From contig CAKXAF010000160.1 in assembly GCA_934869045.1 (NCBI GenBank), forward strand, positions 1-6,436: 6,436 nucleotides of DNA. The letters run 5' to 3'. Numbering within the stretch: the first letter of the stretch is position 1; each line of letters begins with the position of its first letter. This document shows positions 1 to 4,662 of this stretch, in pieces. The notes beneath the pieces were generated by a model, which was not told the DNA's origin, searched no databases, and worked only from the letters and a program-made list of their open reading frames with translations. A program made the position numbers and the translations under genes. Source of the stretch: an uncultured Nitrososphaerota archaeon. GTDB taxonomy: Bacteria; Bacillota; Clostridia; Oscillospirales; Ruminococcaceae.

Positions 1-1
1 T

Positions 2-172
2 GCTGACGGACGGTCAAGACTGCTGGAAAAGCCGAAAAAGAAGAATCTCCGGCACCTACGGGCGACGGGAATGGTTCTGGAGCCGGAACGAGTACAAACG
101 AACAGACAATTGAAAGCCGCTTTGCGTGCAGCATTTGCAGAGGAGGGAAACTCTTGTCCAAAGATGATGTAA
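2..172 (+). CDS. KOW-domain RNA-binding protein (3' end only)
   Basis: Partial gene: the 5' part lies before the window. The open frame from base 2 encodes 56 residues and stops with TAA at 170-172. The visible part has a basic stretch LEKPKKKNLRHL (fragment residues 8-19), which resembles the end of the KOW fold in the short (about 90-residue) KOW proteins that Firmicutes encode between map and infA. A probably helical tail rich in Arg, Leu and Ala follows. The family is thought to bind RNA or ribosomes, but its precise job is not established. The last 19 bases overlap infA, so the infA ribosome binding site lies inside this gene, suggesting translational coupling. The assignment rests on gene position plus the basic motif; the diagnostic N-terminal KOW residues are outside the window. 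Confidence 0.72.
   Translation, partial: ADGRSRLLEKPKKKNLRHLRATGMVLEPERVQTNRQLKAALRAAFAEEGNSCPKMM
141..147 (+). promoter_or_regulatory. Ribosome binding site deciding the infA TTG start
   Basis: AGGAGGG ends 6 nt before TTG at 154. This strong site supports a non-ATG start and lies within the end of the upstream KOW gene. Confidence 0.8.
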
Positions 173-372
173 TCGAGATTGAGGGCGTTGTGGTGGATTC
201 GCTGCCAAACGCGACATTTAAGGTAGAGCTTCCGAATGGACATACCATTCTGGCGCATATATCGGGGAAGCTGCGGATGAATTTTATCCGAATCCTTCCC
301 GGTGATAAGGTGACCGTCGAGATGTCGCCTTATGACCTGACTAAGGGACGCATTACCTGGCGTTCGAAATAA
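154..372 (+). CDS. infA: Translation initiation factor IF-1
   Basis: Encodes the 72-residue IF-1, the usual length for the family. IF-1 is a single OB-fold (S1-like) cytoplasmic protein that binds the 30S A site during initiation and works with IF-2 and IF-3. The N-terminus SKDDVIEIEG, the central ANG-like segment LPNGHTILAHISGKLRMNFIRILPGDKV and the end YDLTKGRITWR are hallmark IF-1 sequences. The start is TTG at 154, fixed by the conserved SKDD sequence directly after it and by AGGAGGG 6 nt upstream; the next in-frame ATG is 41 codons in and would destroy the fold. The gene overlaps the KOW gene by 19 bp, and is followed after 80 nt by rpmJ, the normal neighbour in Firmicutes. Identity is essentially certain. 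Confidence 0.97.
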   Translation: MSKDDVIEIEGVVVDSLPNATFKVELPNGHTILAHISGKLRMNFIRILPGDKVTVEMSPYDLTKGRITWRSK

Positions 373-386
373 TCCCCGTTCAACTG

Positions 387-409
387 CCTGGTGCGGGAAA
401 CCGCCCAGG
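387..409 (+). other. Stem-loop 1 in the infA-rpmJ spacer
   Basis: CCTGG, a single unpaired T, GCGG, a GAAA loop (GNRA tetraloop), then CCGC and CCAGG. That is nine base pairs with one bulge, so it should be stable in mRNA. No T-tract follows, so it is not a classical terminator. It may influence mRNA processing or spacing between infA and rpmJ. Confidence 0.6.
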
Positions 410-413
410 ACCC

Positions 414-430
414 GGTCCCCTTGCGGGACC
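414..430 (+). other. Stem-loop 2 in the infA-rpmJ spacer
   Basis: GGTCCC (414-419), loop CTTGC, GGGACC (425-430): six perfect GC-rich pairs, four bases after stem-loop 1 and eight bases before the rpmJ ribosome binding site. No T-tract follows. Confidence 0.55.
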
Positions 431-452
431 CACGTACAAGGAGGGAAACCAC

Positions 453-566
453 GTGAAAGTAAGACCTTCTGTTAAGCCCATCTGCGAAAAGTGCAAAGTG
501 ATCAAGCGCAAAGGCAAGGTCATGGTAATCTGTGACAACCCCAAGCACAAACAGCGCCAGGGCTGA
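453..566 (+). CDS. rpmJ: 50S ribosomal protein L36
   Basis: A 37-residue protein with the canonical length and sequence of L36 (starts MKVRPSVKPICEKC, ends NPKHKQRQG). L36 is the smallest protein of the large subunit and binds 23S rRNA. The Cys11, Cys14, Cys27 and His32 set is complete, so this is the zinc-binding (C+) form. The start is GTG at 453, fixed by the conserved KVRPSVK sequence and by AAGGAGGG at 438-445. Placement between infA and rpsM is the standard cluster order. The GTG lies in a possible 5-bp pairing (CACGT 431-435 with ACGTG 451-455), which could modulate initiation, though that is inference only. Identity is certain; the gene is often missed because of its size. Confidence 0.97.
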   Translation: MKVRPSVKPICEKCKVIKRKGKVMVICDNPKHKQRQG

Positions 567-605
567 GAAACGCTTGACGTTCAACACTCAAACACTTAAA
601 CACAG

Positions 606-623
606 CGGAACCGCGAGGTTTCG
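606..623 (+). other. GNRA-capped stem-loop before rpsM
   Basis: CGGAACC (606-612), loop GCGA (613-616), GGTTTCG (617-623): seven pairs including one G-U, capped by a GNRA tetraloop. It ends 4 nt before the rpsM ribosome binding site (GGAGGT, 628-633). It is suitably placed to affect translation initiation of rpsM, the gene whose leader is the S4 control point in E. coli. No regulatory function is shown here. Confidence 0.5.
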
Positions 624-641
624 TATTGGAGGTGCAAGTTA

Positions 642-1010
642 ATGGCTCGTATCGCTGGTGTAGACCTGCCCCGCGAAAAACGAATCGAGATCGGTCTGAC
701 CTATGTCTACGGAATCGGTCAGAAGTCTGCGAGGGACATCCTTGCGGCGACCGGCGTCAACCCTGACATCCGGGTAAAAGACCTCTCCGAGGATGACGCA
801 ACAAAGCTCCGTGAATATATCGACAAGCATTACACCGTTGAGGGCGACCTGAGAAGAAACGTCGCTCTGAACATCAAGCGCCTGGTTGAAATCGGCTGCT
901 ACCGCGGACTGCGGCATCGCAAAGGCCTGCCTGTCAGAGGACAGCGGACCAAGACCAATGCCCGTACCCGCAAAGGCCCGAAGAAGACCATCGCCAACAA
1001 GAAGAAATAA
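642..1010 (+). CDS. rpsM: 30S ribosomal protein S13
   Basis: A 122-residue protein matching S13 along its whole length. It begins MARIAGVDLPREKRIEIGLTY, has the helix-turn-helix/H2TH-like segment around VYGIGQKSARDIL (residues 22-34), and the conserved RGLRHRKGLPVRGQRTKTNARTRKG rRNA-binding tail (about residues 88-112), ending in a lysine run. S13 sits in the head of the 30S subunit, contacts P-site tRNA and forms a bridge to 50S. The ATG at 642 is 8 nt after GGAGGT (628-633). rpsK follows after only 15 nt, so they are co-transcribed. In E. coli the corresponding operon is regulated by S4 acting at the rpsM leader. No anomalies are seen. Confidence 0.97.
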   Translation: MARIAGVDLPREKRIEIGLTYVYGIGQKSARDILAATGVNPDIRVKDLSEDDATKLREYIDKHYTVEGDLRRNVALNIKRLVEIGCYRGLRHRKGLPVRGQRTKTNARTRKGPKKTIANKKK

Positions 1011-1025
1011 GGAGGGATTTGAAAA

Positions 1026-1430
1026 ATGGCCAAGGCTAATAACGTCAAGAAGGCGGTTGTCCGCAAACGCCGTGAGCGCAAAAATATTGAGCGCGGAGCC
1101 GTTCATATTCAATCCACCTTCAACAACACCATCGTCACCATCACCGACACGCAGGGCAACGCGATTTCCTGGGCTTCCGCAGGCGAAATGGGCTTCCGTG
1201 GCTCCAAGAAATCCACTCCCTTTGCCGCGCAGACTGCCGCTGAGAAGGCTGCCAATGCCGCAAAGGAGCACGGCCTCAAGAGCGTTGAGGTTTTCGTCAA
1301 GGGTCCCGGCTCCGGCCGTGAGGCTGCCATCCGTGCCTTGCAGGCCTGCGGTCTGGAGGTCAAGATGATCAAGGACGTAACCCCCATCCCTCACAACGGC
1401 TGCCGTCCTCCCAAGAGAAGACGTGTCTAA
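1026..1430 (+). CDS. rpsK: 30S ribosomal protein S11
   Basis: A 134-residue S11, close to the usual length for bacteria. S11 forms part of the 30S platform, near the mRNA exit channel and the Shine-Dalgarno helix. Diagnostic segments are AVHIQSTFNNTIVTITDTQGN (residues 25-45), SWASAGEMGFRGSKKSTPFAAQ, VFVKGPGSGREAAIRAL and the near-invariant C-terminal TPIPHNGCRPPKRRRV. The Asn124-Gly125 pair corresponds to the position known to become isoaspartate in E. coli S11. Start ATG 1026 follows AAGGAGG (1009-1015), which overlaps the rpsM stop codon. It lies between rpsM and rpsD in standard order. Confidence 0.97.
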   Translation: MAKANNVKKAVVRKRRERKNIERGAVHIQSTFNNTIVTITDTQGNAISWASAGEMGFRGSKKSTPFAAQTAAEKAANAAKEHGLKSVEVFVKGPGSGREAAIRALQACGLEVKMIKDVTPIPHNGCRPPKRRRV

Positions 1431-1461
1431 TTTTGGTTTGATGATTAGGAGGTGCAATTAA

Positions 1462-2088
1462 ATGGCAAGATATACCGGTGCGGTATGCAGAATGTGCCGC
1501 CGCGAAGGACAGAAATTGTTCCTGAAGGGTTCCAAATGCTATTCCGAGCATTGCCCGTTTGTAGCCAGAGGCTACGCCCCCGGACAGCACGGCCAGAACC
1601 GTAAAAAGGTTTCTGAGTACGGGCTGCAGCTCCGGGCAAAGCAGACCGCGAGACGTTACTACGGCGTTCTCGAAGGCCAGTTCGCCCACTATTTCGATAT
1701 TGCCGAGCGGAAATCCGGACAGACTGGTGAAAACCTGCTTCGTCTGCTGGAATGCCGTATGGACAACGTGGTTTACCGTCTGGGCCTGGCCAACTCCCGC
1801 GCAGAGGCCAGACAGCTGGTTCGTCACAACCACTTTAAGCTCAACGGCAGCAAGGTGAACATCCCCTCCCTGCTTGTCAAGGAAGGCGACGTCATCACCC
1901 TGTCGGAAAAATCCCGCCAGAGCGAGAAATTCAAAGCCATTGACGAGAGCTGCGGTTCCCGCCCTGTTCCCATGTGGCTCGATATGAACCGCGAACAGTT
2001 TACCGGCAAGGTCGTTCGTATGCCCAACCGCGATGATATCGACCTCGAAGTCGAGGAACACCTGATCGTCGAGTTGTACTCCAAGTAA
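1462..2088 (+). CDS. rpsD: 30S ribosomal protein S4 (zinc form)
   Basis: A 208-residue S4, a primary 16S rRNA-binding protein that nucleates assembly of the 30S body and helps form the mRNA entry site. Cys9, Cys12, Cys26 and Cys31 form the N-terminal zinc knuckle, so this is the C+ version. The conserved YAPGQHGQ (residues 38-45) follows, and the S4 RNA-binding domain covers about residues 98-160 (CRMDNVVYRLGLANSRAEARQLVRHNHF and VNIPSLLVKEGDVITL). ATG 1462 follows AGGAGGT (1447-1453). Unlike B. subtilis, where rpsD is a separate transcription unit, it here sits between rpsK and rpoA as in E. coli and many Clostridia. S4 is a known autoregulator in both model species. The UAA stop lies in a possible hairpin loop. 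Confidence 0.97.
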   Translation: MARYTGAVCRMCRREGQKLFLKGSKCYSEHCPFVARGYAPGQHGQNRKKVSEYGLQLRAKQTARRYYGVLEGQFAHYFDIAERKSGQTGENLLRLLECRMDNVVYRLGLANSRAEARQLVRHNHFKLNGSKVNIPSLLVKEGDVITLSEKSRQSEKFKAIDESCGSRPVPMWLDMNREQFTGKVVRMPNRDDIDLEVEEHLIVELYSK

Positions 2089-2249
2089 TGCTTGGACAGC
2101 CCGGAATCCGAGCCGGACGGTCTGTTCGGTTGGGAGGGGCTTCATTCGGCAAGGGTACGCGATCATCATGTTGCGGCCCTGTCCGCCTTGGCGGGCGGGG
2201 ATCACGAAACTGCGCAGCCAGCCTGCGGCTGGTGTTAGGAGGGTATTGA
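2089..2249 (+). other. Long structured rpsD-rpoA spacer
   Basis: This 161-nt spacer is much longer than most junctions of the operon and holds no convincing gene or promoter. It contains a 10-bp stem (CCCTGTCCGC 2177-2186, loop CTTG, GCGGGCGGGG 2191-2200, two G-U pairs). A second stem is GCCAGCC (2217-2223), loop TGC, GGCTGGT (2227-2233), ending 3 nt before the rpoA ribosome binding site. Weaker pairings occur in 2094-2135. Likely an intercistronic RNA element affecting rpoA expression or mRNA processing; function unproven. Confidence 0.5.
2237..2243 (+). promoter_or_regulatory. rpoA ribosome binding site next to a hairpin
   Basis: AGGAGGG, 6 nt before ATG 2250. It begins just 3 nt after the end of the 2217-2233 stem, so folding of that stem may affect ribosome access. 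Confidence 0.75.
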
Positions 2250-3200
2250 ATGATAGAGATTGAAAAGCCAGTAATTGAGACGGCTGAGATTAAGTCGGAC
2301 GGAACGTACGGAAGATTTGTATTGGAGCCTCTTGAGCGCGGCTACGGCACGACGTTGGGCAACAGCCTGCGGCGGGTGCTTCTCTCCTCGCTTCCCGGAG
2401 TAGCAGTGACATCGATTAAGATCGATGGCGTTCAACATGAGTTTTCTACGGTACCGGGTGTCAAAGAAGACGTTACCGAAATCGTCCTGAACATGAAGGG
2501 ACTTATTGCGAAGATCCACGGCGACGCCCCCAAGACCATCCACATTGAGGCGGAAGGCGAGTGTGAAGTCACTGCCGGCGATATCAAGGTGGACTCCGAG
2601 GTGGAGATCCTGGACCCGGGTATGCATATCGCCACTCTGGGGCCGGGTGCCAAGCTGTACATGGAGATTGTGATCGACAAGGGACGCGGCTACGTCCCCA
2701 GCGAGCGCAACAAGCAGAAGATCCAAAATGTCATCGGAGCGATTCCCGTTGACAGTATTTATACCCCCGTGCTGAAGGTGAACTACACCGTTGAAAACAC
2801 CCGTGTCGGGCAGATAACCGACTATGACAAGCTCACGATTGAAGTGTGGACAGACGGAACAATTTCGGCGAAGGAAGCTGTATCTCTCGGAGCCAAGGTT
2901 CTCACCGAGCATCTTAATCTATTCGTAGATTTGTCGGATGAGGTATACGCGACCGATATTATGGTTGAAAAAGACGACAAGGGCAAAGAAAAAGTCCTGG
3001 AGATGACCATTGAGGAGCTTGACTTGTCTGTTCGGTCCTTTAACTGTCTGAAACGCGCCGGGATCAACACGGTAGAAGATTTGATCAACAAGTCCGAGGA
3101 AGAGATGATGAAGGTCCGCAACCTCGGCAGAAAATCGCTGGAAGAGGTTATGGCGAAACTGGAAGCCCTGGGCTTCAGCCTCACCCACGATGACGAATAA
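2250..3200 (+). CDS. rpoA: DNA-directed RNA polymerase alpha subunit
   Basis: A 316-residue alpha subunit, a normal length for Firmicutes. The N-terminal domain (about residues 1-230) dimerises and scaffolds beta and beta'. It holds the signature RGYGTTLGNSLRRVLLSSLPG (residues 30-50) and NYTVENTRVGQITDYDKLTIEVWTDG. A charged linker (around MVEKDDKGKEK) leads to the C-terminal domain (about residue 250 onward), with SVRSFNCLKRAGINTVEDL and RNLGRKSLEEV, the two helix-hairpin-helix elements that bind UP-element DNA and activators. Arg262 corresponds to E. coli Arg265, and Asn265/Cys266/Lys268 align with its DNA-contact neighbours. Start ATG 2250 has a good ribosome binding site. rplQ follows 21 nt after the stop. 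Confidence 0.98.
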   Translation: MIEIEKPVIETAEIKSDGTYGRFVLEPLERGYGTTLGNSLRRVLLSSLPGVAVTSIKIDGVQHEFSTVPGVKEDVTEIVLNMKGLIAKIHGDAPKTIHIEAEGECEVTAGDIKVDSEVEILDPGMHIATLGPGAKLYMEIVIDKGRGYVPSERNKQKIQNVIGAIPVDSIYTPVLKVNYTVENTRVGQITDYDKLTIEVWTDGTISAKEAVSLGAKVLTEHLNLFVDLSDEVYATDIMVEKDDKGKEKVLEMTIEELDLSVRSFNCLKRAGINTVEDLINKSEEEMMKVRNLGRKSLEEVMAKLEALGFSLTHDDE

Positions 3201-3207
3201 ACAAGGT

Positions 3208-3213
3208 AAGGAG
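3208..3213 (+). promoter_or_regulatory. Ribosome binding site deciding the rplQ start
   Basis: AAGGAG ends 8 nt before ATG 3222. A GTG at 3213 in the same frame begins on the last base of this site, so it cannot be the start. Confidence 0.8.
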
Positions 3214-3221
3214 TGAAATTC

Positions 3222-3563
3222 ATGCCAGGCAGCAGAAAACTGGGAAGAACCTCTGACCATAGAAGTGCAATGCTCCGGGCGATGGTAACCTTCCTGCTGG
3301 AAAACGGCAAGATCGAGACCACTGTCACCAGAGCGAAGGAAGTCCGTGCGATGGCCGAGAAGATGATTACCCTCGGCAAGGAGAACACCCTCCACGCGAA
3401 ACGCCAGGTTTTCGGCTACGTCACCAAAGAGGGCGTATCCAAAAAACTGTTTGACGAAATCGCACCCAAATACGCCGATAAAAACGGCGGCTATACCCGC
3501 ATTGTGAAGATCGGCCCCCGCCGCGGCGACGCAGCGGAAATGGCCATCATCGAGCTGGTGTAA
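3222..3563 (+). CDS. rplQ: 50S ribosomal protein L17
   Basis: A 113-residue L17, similar to the short forms in Firmicutes. L17 is a large-subunit protein near the peptide exit tunnel opening. The start MPGSRKLGRTSDHRSAMLRAMVTFLLENGKIETTVTRAKEVR is the conserved family N-terminus; the end KNGGYTRIVKIGPRRGDAAEMAIIELV is the conserved C-terminus. ATG 3222 is chosen over an in-frame GTG at 3213 because that GTG overlaps the ribosome binding site and would add residues absent from the family. It is the last gene of the alpha operon, followed by strong hairpins. The ECF transporter genes (ecfA1, ecfA2, ecfT) and truA that often follow rplQ in Firmicutes are absent here. Confidence 0.97.
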   Translation: MPGSRKLGRTSDHRSAMLRAMVTFLLENGKIETTVTRAKEVRAMAEKMITLGKENTLHAKRQVFGYVTKEGVSKKLFDEIAPKYADKNGGYTRIVKIGPRRGDAAEMAIIELV

Positions 3564-3577
3564 CGTTACCAAGCTCC

Positions 3578-3596
3578 GTCCGCAGGCCATGCGGAC
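3578..3596 (+). other. Small hairpin upstream of the rplQ terminator
   Basis: GTCCGCA (3578-3584), loop GGCCA, TGCGGAC (3590-3596): seven perfect pairs, ending 3 nt before the larger stem at 3600. The same left arm can instead pair with CTGCGGA at 3643-3649, beyond the large stem, giving a possible alternative fold. Confidence 0.5.
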
Positions 3597-3599
3597 TGC

Positions 3600-3639
3600 G
3601 AAGGGCCCTATGTGGTGAGATATCCGCATAGGGCCCTTC
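3600..3639 (+). terminator. Large hairpin ending the alpha operon
   Basis: GAAGGGCCCTATGTGG (3600-3615), an 8-nt loop, then CCGCATAGGGCCCTTC (3624-3639): a 16-bp stem with a single G-U pair. It lies 36 nt after the rplQ stop and before the next promoter, the position expected of the operon terminator. It is followed by CATCTGCGG rather than a T-tract on the + strand, and there is no T-tract on the other strand either. It may therefore be an atypical terminator or a 3'-end-stabilising structure left after processing. Confidence 0.6.
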
Positions 3640-3708
3640 CATCTGCGGAGGTGTACGCCGGGAAGCCTGACGTTTTGCAAAATCCGTGATCTGTTCATAA
3701 ACCGTTCC

Positions 3709-3738
3709 TTGATTTCTTCTGACCGGAAGATGTATAAT
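3709..3738 (+). promoter_or_regulatory. Sigma-A-type promoter for small ORF and HAD gene
   Basis: TTGATT (-35, 3709-3714) and a perfect TATAAT (-10, 3733-3738), 18 bp apart. Predicted start of transcription is near 3745, giving a leader of about 33 nt before ATG 3778. The spacer contains TCTTC-N6-GAAGA (3715-3730), an inverted repeat that could be an operator. The position, after the alpha-operon hairpins and before two closely spaced ORFs, fits a new transcription unit. Confidence 0.72.
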
Positions 3739-3777
3739 AGAAAGCAATCATACAGGGACAGGAAAAGGGGGAATTCC

Positions 3778-3879
3778 ATGCGGGCGGTAAAAAAGGCAAC
3801 GGTCCGGGCGCTCTGTCTGGTCTTGGCTGTGCTGATCGTCCTTGGCGCGGTGGGCACCGGATTAGCGGCATTTCTATAA
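3778..3879 (+). CDS. Putative 33-residue single-span membrane peptide
   Basis: A short ORF, ATG 3778 to TAA 3877-3879 (followed at once by TAG), encoding MRAVKKATVRALCLVLAVLI then VLGAVGTGLAAFL. Four positive residues (Arg2, Lys5, Lys6, Arg10) precede one uninterrupted hydrophobic stretch (about residues 11-33), long enough to span the membrane, predicted N-in. AAGGGGG (3765-3771) sits 6 nt before the ATG, and the ORF is the first one after a good promoter; the HAD gene starts 17 nt later. I do not recognise a family. It could be a small membrane protein, a leader peptide coupling translation to the HAD gene, or a cut-down signal-peptide-like relic. Placement and hydrophobic pattern argue against chance, but no conservation evidence is available here. 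Confidence 0.5.
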   Translation: MRAVKKATVRALCLVLAVLIVLGAVGTGLAAFL

Positions 3880-3885
3880 TAGGGA

Positions 3886-3890
3886 AGGAG
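3886..3890 (+). promoter_or_regulatory. Ribosome binding site deciding the HAD start
   Basis: AGGAG abuts an ATG at 3891 (no spacer) and lies 6 nt before the in-frame ATG at 3897. Spacing favours 3897. Confidence 0.65.
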
Positions 3891-3896
3891 ATGGCG

Positions 3897-4613
3897 ATGA
3901 GGCGGTATTCCATTTATTTGCTGGATGCAGATGAAACGCTGTTCGATTTCCGGCGCGCGGAGCGTGAAGCGCTCAGGAAGGTCTTTGCGGCCCACGGCTT
4001 CCCCTTTGGGAAAGGGGTGCTGGAGCAGTACCGGGAGATCAACGAAGCGCTTTGGCGCGCTCTGGAGCGCGGGGAAACGACCAAAGATCAGCTTCAGGTT
4101 GAACGGTTTGTCCAGCTGTTCCAGCAGATTGGACACACGGCGGACCCGGAACAGATCGGCCGGGAAGAATATCCCGCGGCTCTGGCGGAGGGGAATTTTC
4201 TGCTCCCCGATGCCTTGGATGTCTGCCGGGAGCTGTCAAGGACGAGTACGCTTTATCTGACGACCAACGGTATCACCCGGGTGCAGAAGCAGCGGCTGCG
4301 GGAGTCGGAGCTGGCTTCGTATATCACGGATATTTTCGTGTCGGAGGAGGCGGGAGCAGCCAAGCCGCAGAAAGCCTACTTCGATTATGTTTTTTTGCAA
4401 ATCGGGCTGAAAGATCGTTCTCAGGCGCTGATCGTCGGTGACTCTCTCACCTCTGACATCGCAGGGGGAGCCAGTGCCGGCATTGACAGCTGCTGGCTGA
4501 ACCCGGGGGGCAGGCCCCGCCGCGGCGGAATTGCGCCGGTGTGGGAGATCCGTTCGCTGCGGGAACTTCTTTCCGGCGAGGAAGGCTCTTTCAAGGCTGG
4601 ACATAATTTCTAA
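3897..4613 (+). CDS. HAD-superfamily nucleotidase, YjjG/YfnB type
   Basis: A 238-residue cytoplasmic haloacid-dehalogenase-type hydrolase. All four HAD motifs are visible: I, LDADET, with nucleophile Asp10 and acid/base Asp12; II, TTNG (residues 122-125); III, Lys156 in AAKPQKAYFDYV; IV, GDSLTSDI (181-188), whose acidic residues bind Mg2+. The helical insert after motif I marks a subfamily I cap. The start YLLDADETLFDFRRAEREALR is typical of the YjjG/YfnB group. E. coli YjjG is a house-cleaning 5'-nucleotidase acting on pyrimidine nucleoside monophosphates including non-canonical ones; substrate here is inferred only. ATG 3897 is preferred to ATG 3891, which touches the ribosome binding site. 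No terminator is evident before pgi, so read-through is possible. Confidence 0.88.
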   Translation: MRRYSIYLLDADETLFDFRRAEREALRKVFAAHGFPFGKGVLEQYREINEALWRALERGETTKDQLQVERFVQLFQQIGHTADPEQIGREEYPAALAEGNFLLPDALDVCRELSRTSTLYLTTNGITRVQKQRLRESELASYITDIFVSEEAGAAKPQKAYFDYVFLQIGLKDRSQALIVGDSLTSDIAGGASAGIDSCWLNPGGRPRRGGIAPVWEIRSLRELLSGEEGSFKAGHNF

Positions 4614-4632
4614 CAAAATTCATAAAAAGCGG

Positions 4633-4662
4633 TTGAAAAGCATCGGGGTTCTGTAGTACAAT
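4633..4662 (+). promoter_or_regulatory. Sigma-A-type promoter of pgi
   Basis: TTGAAA (-35, 4633-4638) and TACAAT (-10, 4657-4662), 18 bp apart. Predicted transcription start is near 4669, giving a leader of about 34 nt with GGAGGA (4691-4696) 6 nt before ATG 4703. The -10 box lies at the centre of an imperfect palindrome (4647-4668), described separately. Confidence 0.72.

Noticed and set aside
886..1368. 160-codon + strand open frame overlapping rpsM and rpsK out of frame
   Set aside because: Both overlapped genes are certain, and the product is Arg/Pro/Ser-rich low-complexity sequence typical of a wrong frame.
639..1457. 272-codon open frame on the - strand opposite rpsM and rpsK
   Set aside because: It is antisense to two certain ribosomal-protein genes, explained by their biased codon use; its start region and product show no recognisable family.
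1369..2205. 278-codon open frame on the - strand opposite rpsD
   Set aside because: Shadow of rpsD and its spacer; no family resemblance seen.
2168..2263. 31-codon ORF in the rpsD-rpoA spacer overlapping the rpoA start
   Set aside because: No ribosome binding site at proper distance, its codons cover the strong stems, and the peptide has no recognisable character.
3213..3221. GTG start for rplQ nine bases upstream
   Set aside because: It overlaps the last base of the ribosome binding site, and L17 proteins begin at the MPGSRKLGR position.
3676..3701. Second promoter, TTGCAA with CATAAA
   Set aside because: The spacing is only 14 bp and the -10 match is weak, whereas TTGATT/TATAAT nearby is much better.
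3891..3896. ATG at 3891 as the HAD start
   Set aside because: It directly abuts the AGGAG with no spacer; the ATG at 3897 has 6 nt spacing. The effect is only two residues.
2919..4136. 405-codon open frame on the - strand across rpoA, rplQ, the terminator and the HAD gene
   Set aside because: It crosses three well-supported + strand features and a strong hairpin, and the translation resembles no known protein; most likely chance in GC-rich DNA.
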